A stretch of DNA of 64,000 nt. It comes from Porphyrobacter sp. AAP60 (GTDB taxonomy: Bacteria; Pseudomonadota; Alphaproteobacteria; Sphingomonadales; Sphingomonadaceae). Every line of letters begins with the position of its first letter. Within the stretch, counting starts at the first letter, position 1. The translations under genes were made by a program, and so were the position numbers. The notes below the pieces were generated by a model. The model ran no database searches. It was not told the DNA's origin and saw only the letters and a list, made by a program, of their open reading frames with translations. This document shows, one piece after another, positions 27,801 to 37,137 of this stretch. The stretch covers positions 310,001 through 374,000 of the forward strand of contig NZ_LJHV01000002.1 in assembly GCF_001296025.1 (NCBI RefSeq). Reading direction: 5' to 3'.

Positions 27801-27910
27801 CGTTCAAGGCCCGCGAGAATCCGGATTATCAGGGCTATAACGAATATGATCAGCTGATGCGGCTTGAAGAATGGGTGACATCGCTGACCGATCAGGGGAA
27901 TGGTTCATGA
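24881..27910 (+). CDS. addB: double-strand break repair protein AddB
   Basis: Helicase-like subunit of the AddAB helicase-nuclease, which processes DNA ends and loads RecA (the alphaproteobacterial counterpart of RecBCD). The 1009 residues comprise an N-terminal SF1-like region with a degenerate Walker A, and a C-terminal PD-(D/E)xK nuclease domain with the motif GRADRIDRLADGTLAIVDYK, the Asp and Lys of the active site. The long open frame begins inside murU. I chose the GTG at 24881, which overlaps the murU stop and gives a natural N-terminus (MAEPRVTGPLVYSIAAHRG). It runs into addA by ATGA. Confidence 0.93.
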   Translation: MAEPRVTGPLVYSIAAHRGFADALVAGLVPRYREPGFGLARLTLLVPSSRAARTLSEAFIRHAGETGERGLLMPRMIAVGDLDLDEKLGAALDPLGASDIPPACDPVRRWLALDRLIAEERAAEGMDALPGRARLNLAREIARAMDRLLVEEKTADDLLGAPVLYSVTGVADHWKRAIRLFARVNKRWQAELADRGEIDAAHRRNLLFDRAAHLWKASPPPHPIVAAGVTSASPALARLLRVIAELPQGAVVLPDLDLAMDDPAWDELGRAGATDGPDGAVFGVDDALSHPQYHLKLLLNRMGVNRAEVQQWHRRGAAAAEPSRSRAISSLFLPPQASRTWVGLGAEYRRLAGVRLLTSPTIEIEAQAIALMVREALEQPEQRIAVVTADRGLARRVTQHLARWNIVADDTAGRPLSTTPAGRLVGLLAEIAAHGPDPGNLVAAFGHPLVRGHDGEARRAWLAGLRAFDRQLRGPAIAPGLDPLRKAAEKAEVSDWWAEAESLIEPLGEWPTQIAFADALRILADAAEAIAGLMVWEREDGRALGTMINELRSQSQALGTVIESADIAGILRDVMDDVAVRPGYGGHPRVSIYGLLEARMARADLVICGGLNEGSWPQPPAADPLLAPAILRALGVPGVEFRIGLAAHDLAGAMGAPKVVLSRALRDADGPTLPSRFLLRVEALLGEDLAKEHRETAIPALLPHLDRLRAKADPYPRPAPVPSPALRLVPIRVTALDRLLGDPYQFYAQAILDLRQLQPLSADPFSDPALRGTLVHDILDKWHRAKAENPSLALAPFASAHFAAERVHPLFRLLWQPRLIAALERFEKWIADPQDEGRLVLASEATGSMTISGVTVMGRADRIDRLADGTLAIVDYKTGRVPSKKQVEKGFALQLGLLGLIGQAGGFVREGIAAAEPTRFEYWSFGKDDEGFGKKASPMKMSSRESGLLPEEFLPHHLSKLEEAIGRFINGSEPFKARENPDYQGYNEYDQLMRLEEWVTSLTDQGNGS

Positions 27911-30900
27911 GCGGCGGCGGGGGGCTCGTTTATCCCTTGGTGGACAATCAGTTGCTGGCGGCTGATCCGGAAGACAATATCTGGCTGTCTGCCTCGGCCG
28001 GGACGGGCAAGACTCAAGTTCTTTCGGCCCGGGTGTTGCGATTGTTGCTGCGCGAGGATGTGGCACCTTCGCAGATATTGTGTCTGACCTTCACCAAAGC
28101 TGGCGCTGCGGAGATGTCGAACCGGATCAACGCGGTTCTGGCGCGCTGGGTGCGTCTTCCTGCCGGGGCATTGGCAAAGGAACTTGGCTTTCTCGGGGCT
28201 GATTTTGGCCCTGCTACAATCGAACGGGCGCGTAGCTTGTTTGCCAGCGTGCTCGATTGCCCCGGTGGTGGTTTGCGGATCGATACGATCCACGCCTTTG
28301 CGCAGTTTCTGATCGGCAATTTTCCCGAAGAAGCAGGCCTCGCCCCGGGCACGCGGGTGCTCGATGACCGCAGCCGGGATTTGCTCGCGCGCGAGGTTCT
28401 GACCGATCTGATCGTCAATGCCGAAGCAGTGCATGATGTGCGGCTGCTGGACGCGATTACGCTGTTCACCACGCGCAAGGAACCGGGCGCGCTCCAGAAA
28501 TGGCTGATGCGCGCTGCCAGTGCGCATGAAATGTGGGAAGGCCGGGATGCCTGGCTTTCGCCAATGGACGCAAGGGTGCGCCAAACGCTAGGCATGCCAG
28601 CTGATGCGGACGAGGGTTGGGCGAACGCTCCGCTGCATCCTGATATCTTCCCGGACGATCATCTGCTGTCCATGATCCCGCCGCTGGAGGCATGGCGCAC
28701 CGCAACATCGGACAAGTGCCTTGCCTTCATGCGTGAATGGCTTGAACTCGATGCTCCGGCGCGGGTGACAGCGGCTGCGGGCTTTCGCAAGACCCTGCTG
28801 AAGGCCGACGGGACACCCAATCTCCAGCTCAGAAAGCCGCGCGAGACAGATCCGGATTTTGCCGAGAACCAGGAAATCATCGCCGCCGCACTCGAAGAAA
28901 TGACGATCCGCCAAAATCTGATTGCCACCGCAGAAATTGTCACTGCTGCTCTGGAAATCGGCCGTGCTTTTGCGCTGCGCTGGGAGGAGCGGAAAGCACG
29001 AGAGGGCTTGCTCGATTTTTCTGATCTGATCCGCAAGGCCGCCCACCTGCTCGGCAATTCGGAAGCCGCAGACTGGATCCGGTACAAGCTGGACCGGCAT
29101 TTTGACCACATCCTGATCGATGAAGCGCAGGATACAAACCAGAGCCAGTGGGACATCGTATTCGCGCTGATCGACGATTTCTTCAGCGGTGAGGGTGCGC
29201 GCGGCGACAAACTGCGCACCGTATTCACTGTCGGTGACTATAAGCAGGCGATCTTCGGCTTTCAGGGCACCAGCCCGGAAAACTTCGCCAAGGCGAAAGC
29301 GAAGGTCAAGGCGCGGATCGTGCAGGCGCGCGACGGCATCCGCTCCAGCCGGATCAACCGGCGGGAGCCGGGCTGGCAGGATCTCGATCTCGGTCGATCT
29401 TTCCGCACAGCCAATATCGTGCTCGATTTCGTCAATCGCATGATTGCAATGCTTGGCTTTGCCGAGTTCGGCCTTGATCAGGAACCGCCTCTACATATCG
29501 GGGACGAGCGCCCTGGTCTGGTCACGCTTTGGCCACCGGTCGTGCCCGAAAAGGACGACGGCGACGACGGGGACGAAAGCGAAACCGAGGGCGATGGCCG
29601 CGACTGGTTGCCGCGCCATGATACCATGTTGGCTGAAAAGATCGCTGCGCAAGTGCAGCGCTGGCTTAGCCCTGATGGCGAGCCCTTTGTTCTCGAAAAG
29701 GGAACGCGCCGTCATGCGCAGGCGGGCGATATCATGGTGCTGGTTCGCCAGCGCAAGGAACTCGCCGCGCAGATCGTGGCCAAGCTTCACGCTCGCGGTG
29801 TCGCGGTGGCGGGGGTTGACCGGCTTAGGCTTGGCGCTCCGCTGGCGGTCAAGGACATGCTGGCCGCTTTGCGGTTCGCTGCGCAGCCGCTTGACGATCT
29901 CGCTTTAGCGAACCTGCTCGCTTGCCCTTTGATCGGGTGGTCACAGGATGACATTCTGGCGTATGTCCCGCGACCGTCGAAGGTGCGGCTGTGGGATCAT
30001 CTGCGCCGGAAAGACGCTCCTTCGCTCGTTCTGGCCACGGCTGACAAGTTACGCGAATTGCTGCGGCTGGGCGATTACCAGACACCGCAGGCGCTGATCA
30101 CATGGCTGCTGAACGGCCCGTGGCAGGGACGTGCGCGGCTGGTCGCGCGGTTAGGAAGCGAGGCGAATGATCCGCTCGACGAACTGATCAACACGGCGTT
30201 CGCCTATGAAAGCGAACATTGGCCGAGCCTCGTCGGGTTTCTCCAATGGTTCGATGCCGGCACCGCGGATCTCAAGCGTGATTCGGACAGCGCGACCGGT
30301 CAGGTGCGTGTGATGACGGTGCATGGCTCCAAGGGCCTTCAGGCGCCGATTGTGATCCTTGCCGATGCCACGGGCGCACCCGGCGAGGCGGGCGATCTGG
30401 CGCTGGAAGACGATGTGCTCGGCCATAACTCCGATCACGATCATGCGCGCAAGGTGCCGCTCCCGCCACTGTCGAAGGACGAGCGGGCAGGGCGGATTGA
30501 AGAGGCGGCAGAAGCGGCGAATACCGCAGCCATGCAGGAGCATTGGCGTCTGCTCTACGTGGCGCTTACCCGTGCCGAAGAAGCGCTGTTCATCGGCGGC
30601 TCGCTCAACAAAAACGAAGCGAAGAAACGCGAACCCCACCCCGACAGCTGGTATGCACGGCTCTGCCCATTGTTCGAGGGCGATGAAATTTCCGATCCCC
30701 TCTGGCTCTGGCGCAAGGAATCGGGCGAGCGGGCCGATCCGTTGGTGCCCGATGATGCGCCCCAAGTCGTCGCGGACGAACGACCGGAGTTGCCACATTG
30801 GATGGTCACTCCAATCGGCCCCGAACCGCGCCCGCCGCGTCCGCTCGCGCCTTCGGGTGCGGGGGAGGAAAGTGGGGCAGAGCCGCCACTTCCGCCCGAG

Positions 30901-31449
30901 GCGATGCGCAATGCAGCCCGGCGCGGAAGCCTGATCCATCGCCTGCTTGAACGCCTGCCCGATGTTCCCGACGCTGACCGCTTTGAGGCGGCGCGCAGGT
31001 GGCTGGCTCGGCAGGCGAACGATCTGGATACTGCCGCACACGATGAGATGATATCTTCAGCGCTCGGAGTGCTTGATCATCCGCAATTTGCAGCGCTGTT
31101 TTCGTCGCAAGCGCTTGCGGAAGTACCGTTGGCGGCGACCATTGGCGGGATCGTGGTGGCGGGCACGGTTGACCGGCTGCTGATCGAGGATAATCGCATC
31201 ACAGTCGTCGATTTCAAAACCACCCGCCGTCCGCCCGCCAGCGCTGATGAAATTCCGGCGGCAACCTTGCGCCAGATGGCAGCCTATGTTGCTGCCCTCG
31301 AATCGATCTATCCGGATCGTGAAGTGCGCTCCGGGGTTCTGTACACCCATTCGCCCGTATTGTTTGAACTCGCGCCCGAGCAGCTTTCCGGGCCCAAGCA
31401 GCAGTTGGACAGCACGCAGGAAAGCTATTGGCCGCTCGCTATTGAGTGA
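27907..31449 (+). CDS. addA: double-strand break repair helicase AddA
   Basis: UvrD/RecB-type SF1A helicase and nuclease of AddAB, 1180 residues. Walker A is SASAGTGKTQVLSARV, motif II is HILIDEAQDTNQSQWD, QAIFGFQGTSPENF lies in motif III, motif V is TVHGSKGLQAPIV and motif VI is LYVALTRAEEALFIGG. The C-terminal RecB nuclease domain has GTVDRLLIEDNRITVVDFK. The start overlaps the addB stop (ATGA). Confidence 0.95.
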   Translation: MSGGGGLVYPLVDNQLLAADPEDNIWLSASAGTGKTQVLSARVLRLLLREDVAPSQILCLTFTKAGAAEMSNRINAVLARWVRLPAGALAKELGFLGADFGPATIERARSLFASVLDCPGGGLRIDTIHAFAQFLIGNFPEEAGLAPGTRVLDDRSRDLLAREVLTDLIVNAEAVHDVRLLDAITLFTTRKEPGALQKWLMRAASAHEMWEGRDAWLSPMDARVRQTLGMPADADEGWANAPLHPDIFPDDHLLSMIPPLEAWRTATSDKCLAFMREWLELDAPARVTAAAGFRKTLLKADGTPNLQLRKPRETDPDFAENQEIIAAALEEMTIRQNLIATAEIVTAALEIGRAFALRWEERKAREGLLDFSDLIRKAAHLLGNSEAADWIRYKLDRHFDHILIDEAQDTNQSQWDIVFALIDDFFSGEGARGDKLRTVFTVGDYKQAIFGFQGTSPENFAKAKAKVKARIVQARDGIRSSRINRREPGWQDLDLGRSFRTANIVLDFVNRMIAMLGFAEFGLDQEPPLHIGDERPGLVTLWPPVVPEKDDGDDGDESETEGDGRDWLPRHDTMLAEKIAAQVQRWLSPDGEPFVLEKGTRRHAQAGDIMVLVRQRKELAAQIVAKLHARGVAVAGVDRLRLGAPLAVKDMLAALRFAAQPLDDLALANLLACPLIGWSQDDILAYVPRPSKVRLWDHLRRKDAPSLVLATADKLRELLRLGDYQTPQALITWLLNGPWQGRARLVARLGSEANDPLDELINTAFAYESEHWPSLVGFLQWFDAGTADLKRDSDSATGQVRVMTVHGSKGLQAPIVILADATGAPGEAGDLALEDDVLGHNSDHDHARKVPLPPLSKDERAGRIEEAAEAANTAAMQEHWRLLYVALTRAEEALFIGGSLNKNEAKKREPHPDSWYARLCPLFEGDEISDPLWLWRKESGERADPLVPDDAPQVVADERPELPHWMVTPIGPEPRPPRPLAPSGAGEESGAEPPLPPEAMRNAARRGSLIHRLLERLPDVPDADRFEAARRWLARQANDLDTAAHDEMISSALGVLDHPQFAALFSSQALAEVPLAATIGGIVVAGTVDRLLIEDNRITVVDFKTTRRPPASADEIPAATLRQMAAYVAALESIYPDREVRSGVLYTHSPVLFELAPEQLSGPKQQLDSTQESYWPLAIE

Positions 31450-31521
31450 AACGCGGCGCGCACTAGATTGCATTGCAACGCTGCGGGCTTCTATGCTGGG
31501 CGGCAACAAGGAGATTATACC

Positions 31522-31842
31522 ATGGCCACCGTCAATGTAACCGATGCCAGCTTTCAAGCCGATGTGCTGGACAGCGATACCCCCGTACTGGTCGATTTCT
31601 GGGCTGATTGGTGCGGCCCTTGCAAGATGATCGCACCCGCGCTGGAAGAAATCAGCGATGAGCTTGCCGGGCAGGTGCGCATCGCCAAGATCGATATCAT
31701 GGAAAACACCGATATCGCTGCGCAAATGGGCGTGCAATCGATCCCGCTGATGGTTCTGTTCAAGAACGGTGAAGCTGTTGCTCGCAAGCTGGGTGCCGCG
31801 CCCAAAAGCCAGCTCAAGGCGTGGCTCGAAAGCGAGCTGTAA
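31522..31842 (+). CDS. trxA: thioredoxin
   Basis: A 106-residue cytosolic thioredoxin with the active site [13 protein letters not shown] and the cis-Pro in [17 protein letters not shown] lies before the ATG at the usual distance. The open frame runs further upstream (31468), but the Shine-Dalgarno sequence and the fold support 31522. Its place after addA, 72 bases on, is the conserved alphaproteobacterial order. It ends only 3 bases from the convergent IMPase gene. Confidence 0.97.
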   Translation: MATVNVTDASFQADVLDSDTPVLVDFWADWCGPCKMIAPALEEISDELAGQVRIAKIDIMENTDIAAQMGVQSIPLMVLFKNGEAVARKLGAAPKSQLKAWLESEL

Positions 31843-31845
31843 GCC

Positions 31846-32640
31846 TCAGTCCATTACCCTCGCCACGAATTCTTCCCAAAGTGCCGGGCTGGATGCACCG
31901 ACGAGCCCCGGCTTGTCCTGGTCATCCACCCGGTATTCACTGCCATCAAGGCGGGCCGCTTTGCCGCCCGCTTCGTTGAGCCACAGGGCGCCGGCGGCAT
32001 GATCCCATGCCAGCGTCCGTTTGAAGCTGGAAATATCGTTTTCGCCTAGTGCAAGGCGGGGATATTGCTCTGCCGCGCAGCGTGGGATGTCCACCAGCGT
32101 GTAGTGCGGGGCGAGCTTCGCATCGACCATGGCAGCTTGTTCGGGGGTAAGGAAAATGCGACTCACCGCAGTGACGGGCTGCTGTCTGCCAGTGGTCCGG
32201 GCTACAATGCGTTCGCCGTTCACAAATGCCCCTTCACCCAGTCGCGTGTGGCAGAAGCGATCCTTGTTCGGATCGTAAATCCACCCCGCCACGGCGCGGC
32301 CTGCATCAGCAAGCGCGATGATGATCCCGAACGGTTCCTTGCCTTCCGCAAAGTTCGCCGTGCCGTCGAGCGGATCAATGATCCAGCATTGGCCGGAGAG
32401 GTGATCGAGCACGCTTTTGTCGGCATGGACGGCTTCTTCGCCAACCACCGCTACGCCGGGGGCAAGCCTGGTCAGTGCTTCGGTGAGGAAGGCTTCCACT
32501 TCACGGTCGACGATGGTCACGGGGTCATCCGTGCCCTTCATCTCGATTTCATCCGCGGCCAGTTGCCGGAAACGCGGCAGCATCGAACGCTGCGCGGCAA
32601 AGCGCATCAAATCGCGGATTTCATCGTCCAGCGCGCTCAT
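31846..32640 (-). CDS. inositol monophosphatase family protein
   Basis: A 264-residue metal-dependent phosphatase. The lithium-sensitive signatures are present: GEEA (metal Glu), WIIDPLDGTANFAEGKEPFG (catalytic Asp residues) and the late WDHAAGALWLNEAGG. The family includes inositol monophosphatase, histidinol phosphatase HisN and 3'(2'),5'-bisphosphate nucleotidase. Its operon with argJ would suit an amino-acid role, but the sequence does not settle the substrate. ATG 32640 overlaps the argJ stop (ATGA), which decides the start over the longer frame. Confidence 0.9.
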   Translation of the reverse strand: MSALDDEIRDLMRFAAQRSMLPRFRQLAADEIEMKGTDDPVTIVDREVEAFLTEALTRLAPGVAVVGEEAVHADKSVLDHLSGQCWIIDPLDGTANFAEGKEPFGIIIALADAGRAVAGWIYDPNKDRFCHTRLGEGAFVNGERIVARTTGRQQPVTAVSRIFLTPEQAAMVDAKLAPHYTLVDIPRCAAEQYPRLALGENDISSFKRTLAWDHAAGALWLNEAGGKAARLDGSEYRVDDQDKPGLVGASSPALWEEFVARVMD

Positions 32641-33863
32641 GAACGATAGTCTGCGTTGATGGCGATATAACCGTGGGTAAGATCGCAGGTCCACACTGTG
32701 GCGCGGCCATCGGCAAGGCCGAGATCCACTGTGATGTCGATTTCCTCGCCCCTGAGATGCGCGGCCACCGGGGTTTCATCATAGTCATCGACCGGTAGGC
32801 CATCGCGGGCTGCCCATACACCGCCGAACGCGATCGAAAGCCTGTCGCGGTCAGCCGGTTCGCCCGCTTTGCCCACCGCCATGACAACGCGGCCCCAATT
32901 TGCATCCTCCCCCGCAATCGCTGTTTTCACGAGCGGCGAGTTGGCGATGGCCAGGCCGACGCGGCGGGCGCTATCATTGCTCGCCGCGCCAGAAACGCGG
33001 ATGGTGATGAATTTACGTGCACCTTCGCCATCACGCACAACCAGTTGCGCAAGATTGCGGCACACATCGGCCAGTGCCGCTGCGAAAGCATCCGCGCCGG
33101 GGCTTTCCCACCCTTCAATCCGCGCATTGCCCGCCTTGCCAGTGGCGAAGACCATCACCGTGTCGCTGGTCGAGGTATCGCCATCGACCGTGATGCAGGA
33201 AAATGTCGCGGCATTGGCGCGCTCCAGCGCCTCTTGCAGGAAGGCCGGAGCAATATCGGCGTCGGTGAAGATATAGCCGAGCATGGTCGCCATGTCGGGC
33301 GCGATCATGCCGCTGCCCTTGATGATCCCGGCCAGTTCCACGCGCGTTTCGCCGATCATCGCGCTCGCGCCTGCGCCCTTGGCAAAGGTATCGGTCGTCC
33401 CGATGGCGTCGGCCGCATCCTCCCACCCGCTTGGCGCGGCCACGAGTGCTGCTTCGATCCCTGCGCGAGCTTTGTCGATGGGCAGTGGCACGCCGATTAC
33501 GCCGGTGGAGGACACGAACACTTCGTCCATGCCGCAGCCCAGAGCCGTGCTGACCTGCGTCTGGATTGCCTCGACCGCCTCGCGCCCGCGCCAGCCGGTA
33601 AAGGCATTCGAATTGCCCGCGTTGACAATCAAAGCCCGCGCGCGGCCCTGCTTTACCGCCTCGCGCCCGAGTTCGACCTCGGACGATGCGCAGGCGCTTT
33701 TGGTGAAGACTCCTGCAACGCTCGTGCCTTCGTCCAGCGTCGCGAAGGTAAGGTCGCAGCGATCCCATGTCTTGTATTGCGCGCGCGCAACGCGGAGCGT
33801 CACTCCGGCGATTGCGGGCAGATGCGGAAAGGGGCGGGCAAGGGGCGAACGGGTGGTTTGCAT
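32637..33863 (-). CDS. argJ: bifunctional glutamate N-acetyltransferase / ornithine acetyltransferase
   Basis: Recycles the acetyl group between N-acetylornithine and glutamate in arginine synthesis and may also make N-acetylglutamate from acetyl-CoA. The 408-residue precursor cleaves itself at the Ala-Thr bond in IAPDMATMLGYI, and Thr becomes the nucleophile and new N-terminus. The N-terminal half has NAGNSNAFTG and FVSSTGVIGVPL. It is the first gene of a two-gene unit with the IMPase-family phosphatase. An 88-base gap separates it from the divergent secreted-protein gene. Confidence 0.96.
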   Translation of the reverse strand: MQTTRSPLARPFPHLPAIAGVTLRVARAQYKTWDRCDLTFATLDEGTSVAGVFTKSACASSEVELGREAVKQGRARALIVNAGNSNAFTGWRGREAVEAIQTQVSTALGCGMDEVFVSSTGVIGVPLPIDKARAGIEAALVAAPSGWEDAADAIGTTDTFAKGAGASAMIGETRVELAGIIKGSGMIAPDMATMLGYIFTDADIAPAFLQEALERANAATFSCITVDGDTSTSDTVMVFATGKAGNARIEGWESPGADAFAAALADVCRNLAQLVVRDGEGARKFITIRVSGAASNDSARRVGLAIANSPLVKTAIAGEDANWGRVVMAVGKAGEPADRDRLSIAFGGVWAARDGLPVDDYDETPVAAHLRGEEIDITVDLGLADGRATVWTCDLTHGYIAINADYRS

Positions 33864-33951
33864 GATTTGCGCATCTAGGCGGGCGTAGCCTTACAGTAAA
33901 TCATCAAAGCTGGTGGACGAAGCGCCACGGAATTACTATCTAGCAGGCGCA

Positions 33952-34227
33952 ATGACCCGGCATATCCTCGCATTTCTGGCCCTGTTGACCGGCCTTGCTG
34001 CACTTGGCAGCCCGGCTCAGGCATCGTTGGCCGAGGCATTGTCGTGCAATTCCAGTATCGCGGCGACTGCCGGTGACGAGGCTTTGCGAAGCGAAAGTGC
34101 GGCTATCCAGCCCGCGCCTTCGACGCTCAAGCAAAGCCGCGCTGTCGAAGCGCCCCAAAGCCGCCCGGCTCCGCCGCGTGCGCTGCGCCTGCCGGTGCTG
34201 ATGGGGATTGAACGCGCCTACGAATAG
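33952..34227 (+). CDS. small secreted protein upstream of secA (possible SecM-like leader)
   Basis: A 91-residue protein. A clear signal peptide (MTRHILAFLALLTGLAALGS, cleavage after PAQA) is followed by a short, disordered, Ala/Ser/Pro-rich mature part and a conserved-looking, arginine/proline-rich tail (SRPAPPRALRLPVLMGIERA). An upstream GTG (33913) is in frame, but AGCAGG before the ATG at 33952 and the signal peptide favour the latter. It ends 122 bases before secA, on the same strand. I recognise no family. In E. coli the secreted arrest peptide SecM occupies this position; the SecM motif itself is absent. Confidence 0.7.
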   Translation: MTRHILAFLALLTGLAALGSPAQASLAEALSCNSSIAATAGDEALRSESAAIQPAPSTLKQSRAVEAPQSRPAPPRALRLPVLMGIERAYE

Positions 34228-34349
34228 GCGCTGTTCCGCGATCATACCCCTGATTTACCGTACGCTTTGCCCAAGGGCTGCGCGCTTTCCCGATAGAACT
34301 AATCTGGCCTGCAAAGCGGGTCTAGCCCGATCAAAGGTTACGCATTTCC

Positions 34350-37109
34350 ATGATCAACGCACTCGTCAAATCCGTGTTCGGTTCCGCAAATGACCGCTAC
34401 ATCAAATCGCTGCGCAAGATCGTTGCACAGATCAATGGGCTGGAGCCCGAACTGCAGGCGCTTTCCGATAGTGAATTGCAGGGGCAGACTGCCAAGCTGC
34501 GCGCCTTGATCGATAATGGTGCCAAACTTGATGACATCATGGCCGAGGCATTTGCCACTGTGCGTGAGGCATCGGTACGGGTGTTCGGGATGCGCCACTT
34601 CGATGTGCAGCTGATCGGCGGCATCGTGCTCCACCGCGGCGAGATCGCGGAAATGCGTACCGGCGAAGGCAAGACGCTGATGGCGACGCTCGCGGTGTAT
34701 CTGAACGCGATCGAAGGCAAGGGCGTGCACGTGGTGACGGTGAACGATTACCTTGCCCGCCGCGACGCCGCCGAAATGGGGCAGCTTTACAACTGGCTTG
34801 GCCTCAGTGTCGGCGTGATCGTTCCCGGCATGCCGGAGGAAACCAAGCGTGACGCCTACCACGCTGACATCACTTACGGCACCAACAACGAATTCGGCTT
34901 CGATTACCTGCGCGACAACATGAAGCACGAACGCGCGCAGATGGCACAGCGCCCGTTCAATTTCGCGATTGTGGATGAAGTGGATTCGATCCTGATCGAT
35001 GAAGCGCGTACGCCGTTGATTATCTCAGGCCCGACCGAGGATAAGTCCGAGCTGTATGTCCAGCTTGATCAGGTAGCCCGGGAATTTCCGGTCGAATGGC
35101 TCGACATTGATGAAAAGGTCAAGCGCGTCCAACTGACCGAAGACGGGTTGGAAGAGGCCGAGAAGCTGCTGATCGAAAAGGGCCTGCTTGCCACCGATAA
35201 TCTCTATGATGTCGAAAACACCCAGGTCGTTCACCATCTCGATCAGGCGCTGGTTGCCAATTTCGCCCGCAAGCGCGATACCGATTACATCGTCAAAGAC
35301 GGCAAGGTCGTGATCATCGACGAATTCACCGGTCGCATGATGGATGGCCGGCGCTGGTCGAACGGATTGCATCAGGCGGTCGAAGCCAAGGAAGGCGTGA
35401 AGATCGAGCCGGAAAACCAGACCATGGCTTCGATCACGTTCCAGAACTATTTCCGCATGTACCCCAAGCTTTCGGGCATGACCGGCACAGCTGCGACCGA
35501 AGCTGCGGAATTCTGGGATATCTACAAGGTTGGTGTGGTCGAAATCCCGACGAACCTGCCGGTCGCGCGGATCGACGAGGAAGACGAATTCTACAAGAAC
35601 ACGCTCGACAAGTTCGGTGCAATCGCAAAGGCGATCAAGGAGAAGAACGAGATCGGTCAGCCGGTGCTGGTCGGCACTGTCTCGATCGAGAAGTCCGAAC
35701 TGCTCAGCCAGTTTCTCGACAAGGAAGGCGTGAAGCACGCTGTCCTCAATGCCCGTATGCATGAGCAGGAAGCTCGCATCGTGGCGCAGGCCGGGCGTCT
35801 CGGGGCTGTCACCATTGCCACCAACATGGCCGGACGCGGGACCGACATCCAGCTGGGCGGCAATATCGAATACCGTATCCAGGATGAACTTGGCGAAGTG
35901 CCCGCGGGGCCGGAACGAGATGAAGCCATCGCCCGGATCCGCGCCGAGGTCGCTGCTGAAAAGAAGCAGGTCATCGCCGCAGGTGGCTTGTTCGTGCTTG
36001 GCACCGAACGGCACGAATCGCGCCGCATCGACAATCAGCTGCGTGGGCGTTCGGGCCGTCAGGGTGATCCGGGTCTGTCGCGCTTTTACCTGTGCCTTGA
36101 AGATGATTTGCTTCGCATCTTCGGCCCCGACACGCTGTTTTCGAAGATGATGAAATCGAACCTCGCCGATGGTGAGGCGATCGGTTCCAAGTGGTTGTCA
36201 AAGGCTATCGAGACCGCGCAGAAGAAGGTCGAGGCGCGCAATTACGATACCCGCAAGCAGGTGGTTCAGTACGATGACGTGATGAACGACCAGCGTAAGG
36301 TCGTTTACGAACAGCGCGCCGAAATTATGGATTCCGAAGCGGTGGACGATGTCGTGGTCGATATGCGTCATGATACGATCAACAACACGGTCGGCACCGC
36401 ATGCCCGCCGGGATCATATCCCGAACAGTGGGATATTGCCGGGTTGAAGGCCAAGGTCGAAGAGATCTTCGGCATCCAGCCGCCGTTCGATGATTGGCTT
36501 GCCGAAGATCAGGTAGAGCCCGAATTGCTGGAAGAGCGCCTGCGCACGCTGACCGATGAAATGACCGAAGCCAAGATGGTGGCCGATCCGGCAATCTGGC
36601 GGATTGTCGAAAAGGACGTGCTGCTGCGCCAACTCGATCACCACTGGAAGGAACACCTCGCGACGCTCGATGCGCTGCGTCAGGTGATCTGGATGCGCGG
36701 CATCGCCCAGAAACAGCCGATCAACGAATACAAGCAGGAAGCTTTCGGCCTGTTTGAATCGATGCTGGATACCCTGCGCGAGGAAGTCACCAAGATCCTG
36801 TTTCGGGCTGAGCTGCGCATGGAACCGCCGCAGCCGCAATCGCTGCCTGATTTGCCGGACTTTCTTACCGGCCACATTGATCCTTTGACCGGCCTCGATA
36901 ACTCGGACGACGGCGATGGATCGGAATTGCGTCCGGAACTGTTCGGTTCGCTGGCCGGAAGTCCGCGTGCAGCAAGCGGGCCGGGGGGCGCGAATACTGA
37001 CAATCCCTGGGCCAATCTCGACATCAGCCGCAATGCACCGTGCCCTTGTGGAAGCGGAAACAAGTACAAGCACTGTCACGGTGCCATCGCCGGCGCACAG
37101 ACGGTTTGA
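34350..37109 (+). CDS. secA: protein translocase ATPase SecA
   Basis: Motor of the Sec export pathway. The 919 residues contain Walker [14 protein letters not shown], the [16 protein letters not shown] motif, preprotein cross-linking and helical scaffold domains, and [14 protein letters not shown] of the second ATPase domain. The C-terminal zinc tail [14 protein letters not shown] binds SecB or phospholipid. No frameshift. The gap from the small secreted gene holds GCTTTGC/GCAAAGC (7 bp), which can form stems before the secA start. The ribosome-binding site is weak (AAAGG, 12 bases off). Confidence 0.98.
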   Translation: MINALVKSVFGSANDRYIKSLRKIVAQINGLEPELQALSDSELQGQTAKLRALIDNGAKLDDIMAEAFATVREASVRVFGMRHFDVQLIGGIVLHRGEIAEMRTGEGKTLMATLAVYLNAIEGKGVHVVTVNDYLARRDAAEMGQLYNWLGLSVGVIVPGMPEETKRDAYHADITYGTNNEFGFDYLRDNMKHERAQMAQRPFNFAIVDEVDSILIDEARTPLIISGPTEDKSELYVQLDQVAREFPVEWLDIDEKVKRVQLTEDGLEEAEKLLIEKGLLATDNLYDVENTQVVHHLDQALVANFARKRDTDYIVKDGKVVIIDEFTGRMMDGRRWSNGLHQAVEAKEGVKIEPENQTMASITFQNYFRMYPKLSGMTGTAATEAAEFWDIYKVGVVEIPTNLPVARIDEEDEFYKNTLDKFGAIAKAIKEKNEIGQPVLVGTVSIEKSELLSQFLDKEGVKHAVLNARMHEQEARIVAQAGRLGAVTIATNMAGRGTDIQLGGNIEYRIQDELGEVPAGPERDEAIARIRAEVAAEKKQVIAAGGLFVLGTERHESRRIDNQLRGRSGRQGDPGLSRFYLCLEDDLLRIFGPDTLFSKMMKSNLADGEAIGSKWLSKAIETAQKKVEARNYDTRKQVVQYDDVMNDQRKVVYEQRAEIMDSEAVDDVVVDMRHDTINNTVGTACPPGSYPEQWDIAGLKAKVEEIFGIQPPFDDWLAEDQVEPELLEERLRTLTDEMTEAKMVADPAIWRIVEKDVLLRQLDHHWKEHLATLDALRQVIWMRGIAQKQPINEYKQEAFGLFESMLDTLREEVTKILFRAELRMEPPQPQSLPDLPDFLTGHIDPLTGLDNSDDGDGSELRPELFGSLAGSPRAASGPGGANTDNPWANLDISRNAPCPCGSGNKYKHCHGAIAGAQTV

Positions 37110-37137
37110 TCGACGCCGGGGGTAGGCGGAGACGGTG

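Noticed and set aside
33952..34227. True SecM
   Set aside because: The arrest motif with Phe, Trp-Ile and Gly-Ile-Arg-Ala-Gly-Pro is absent; only position and signal peptide are shared.
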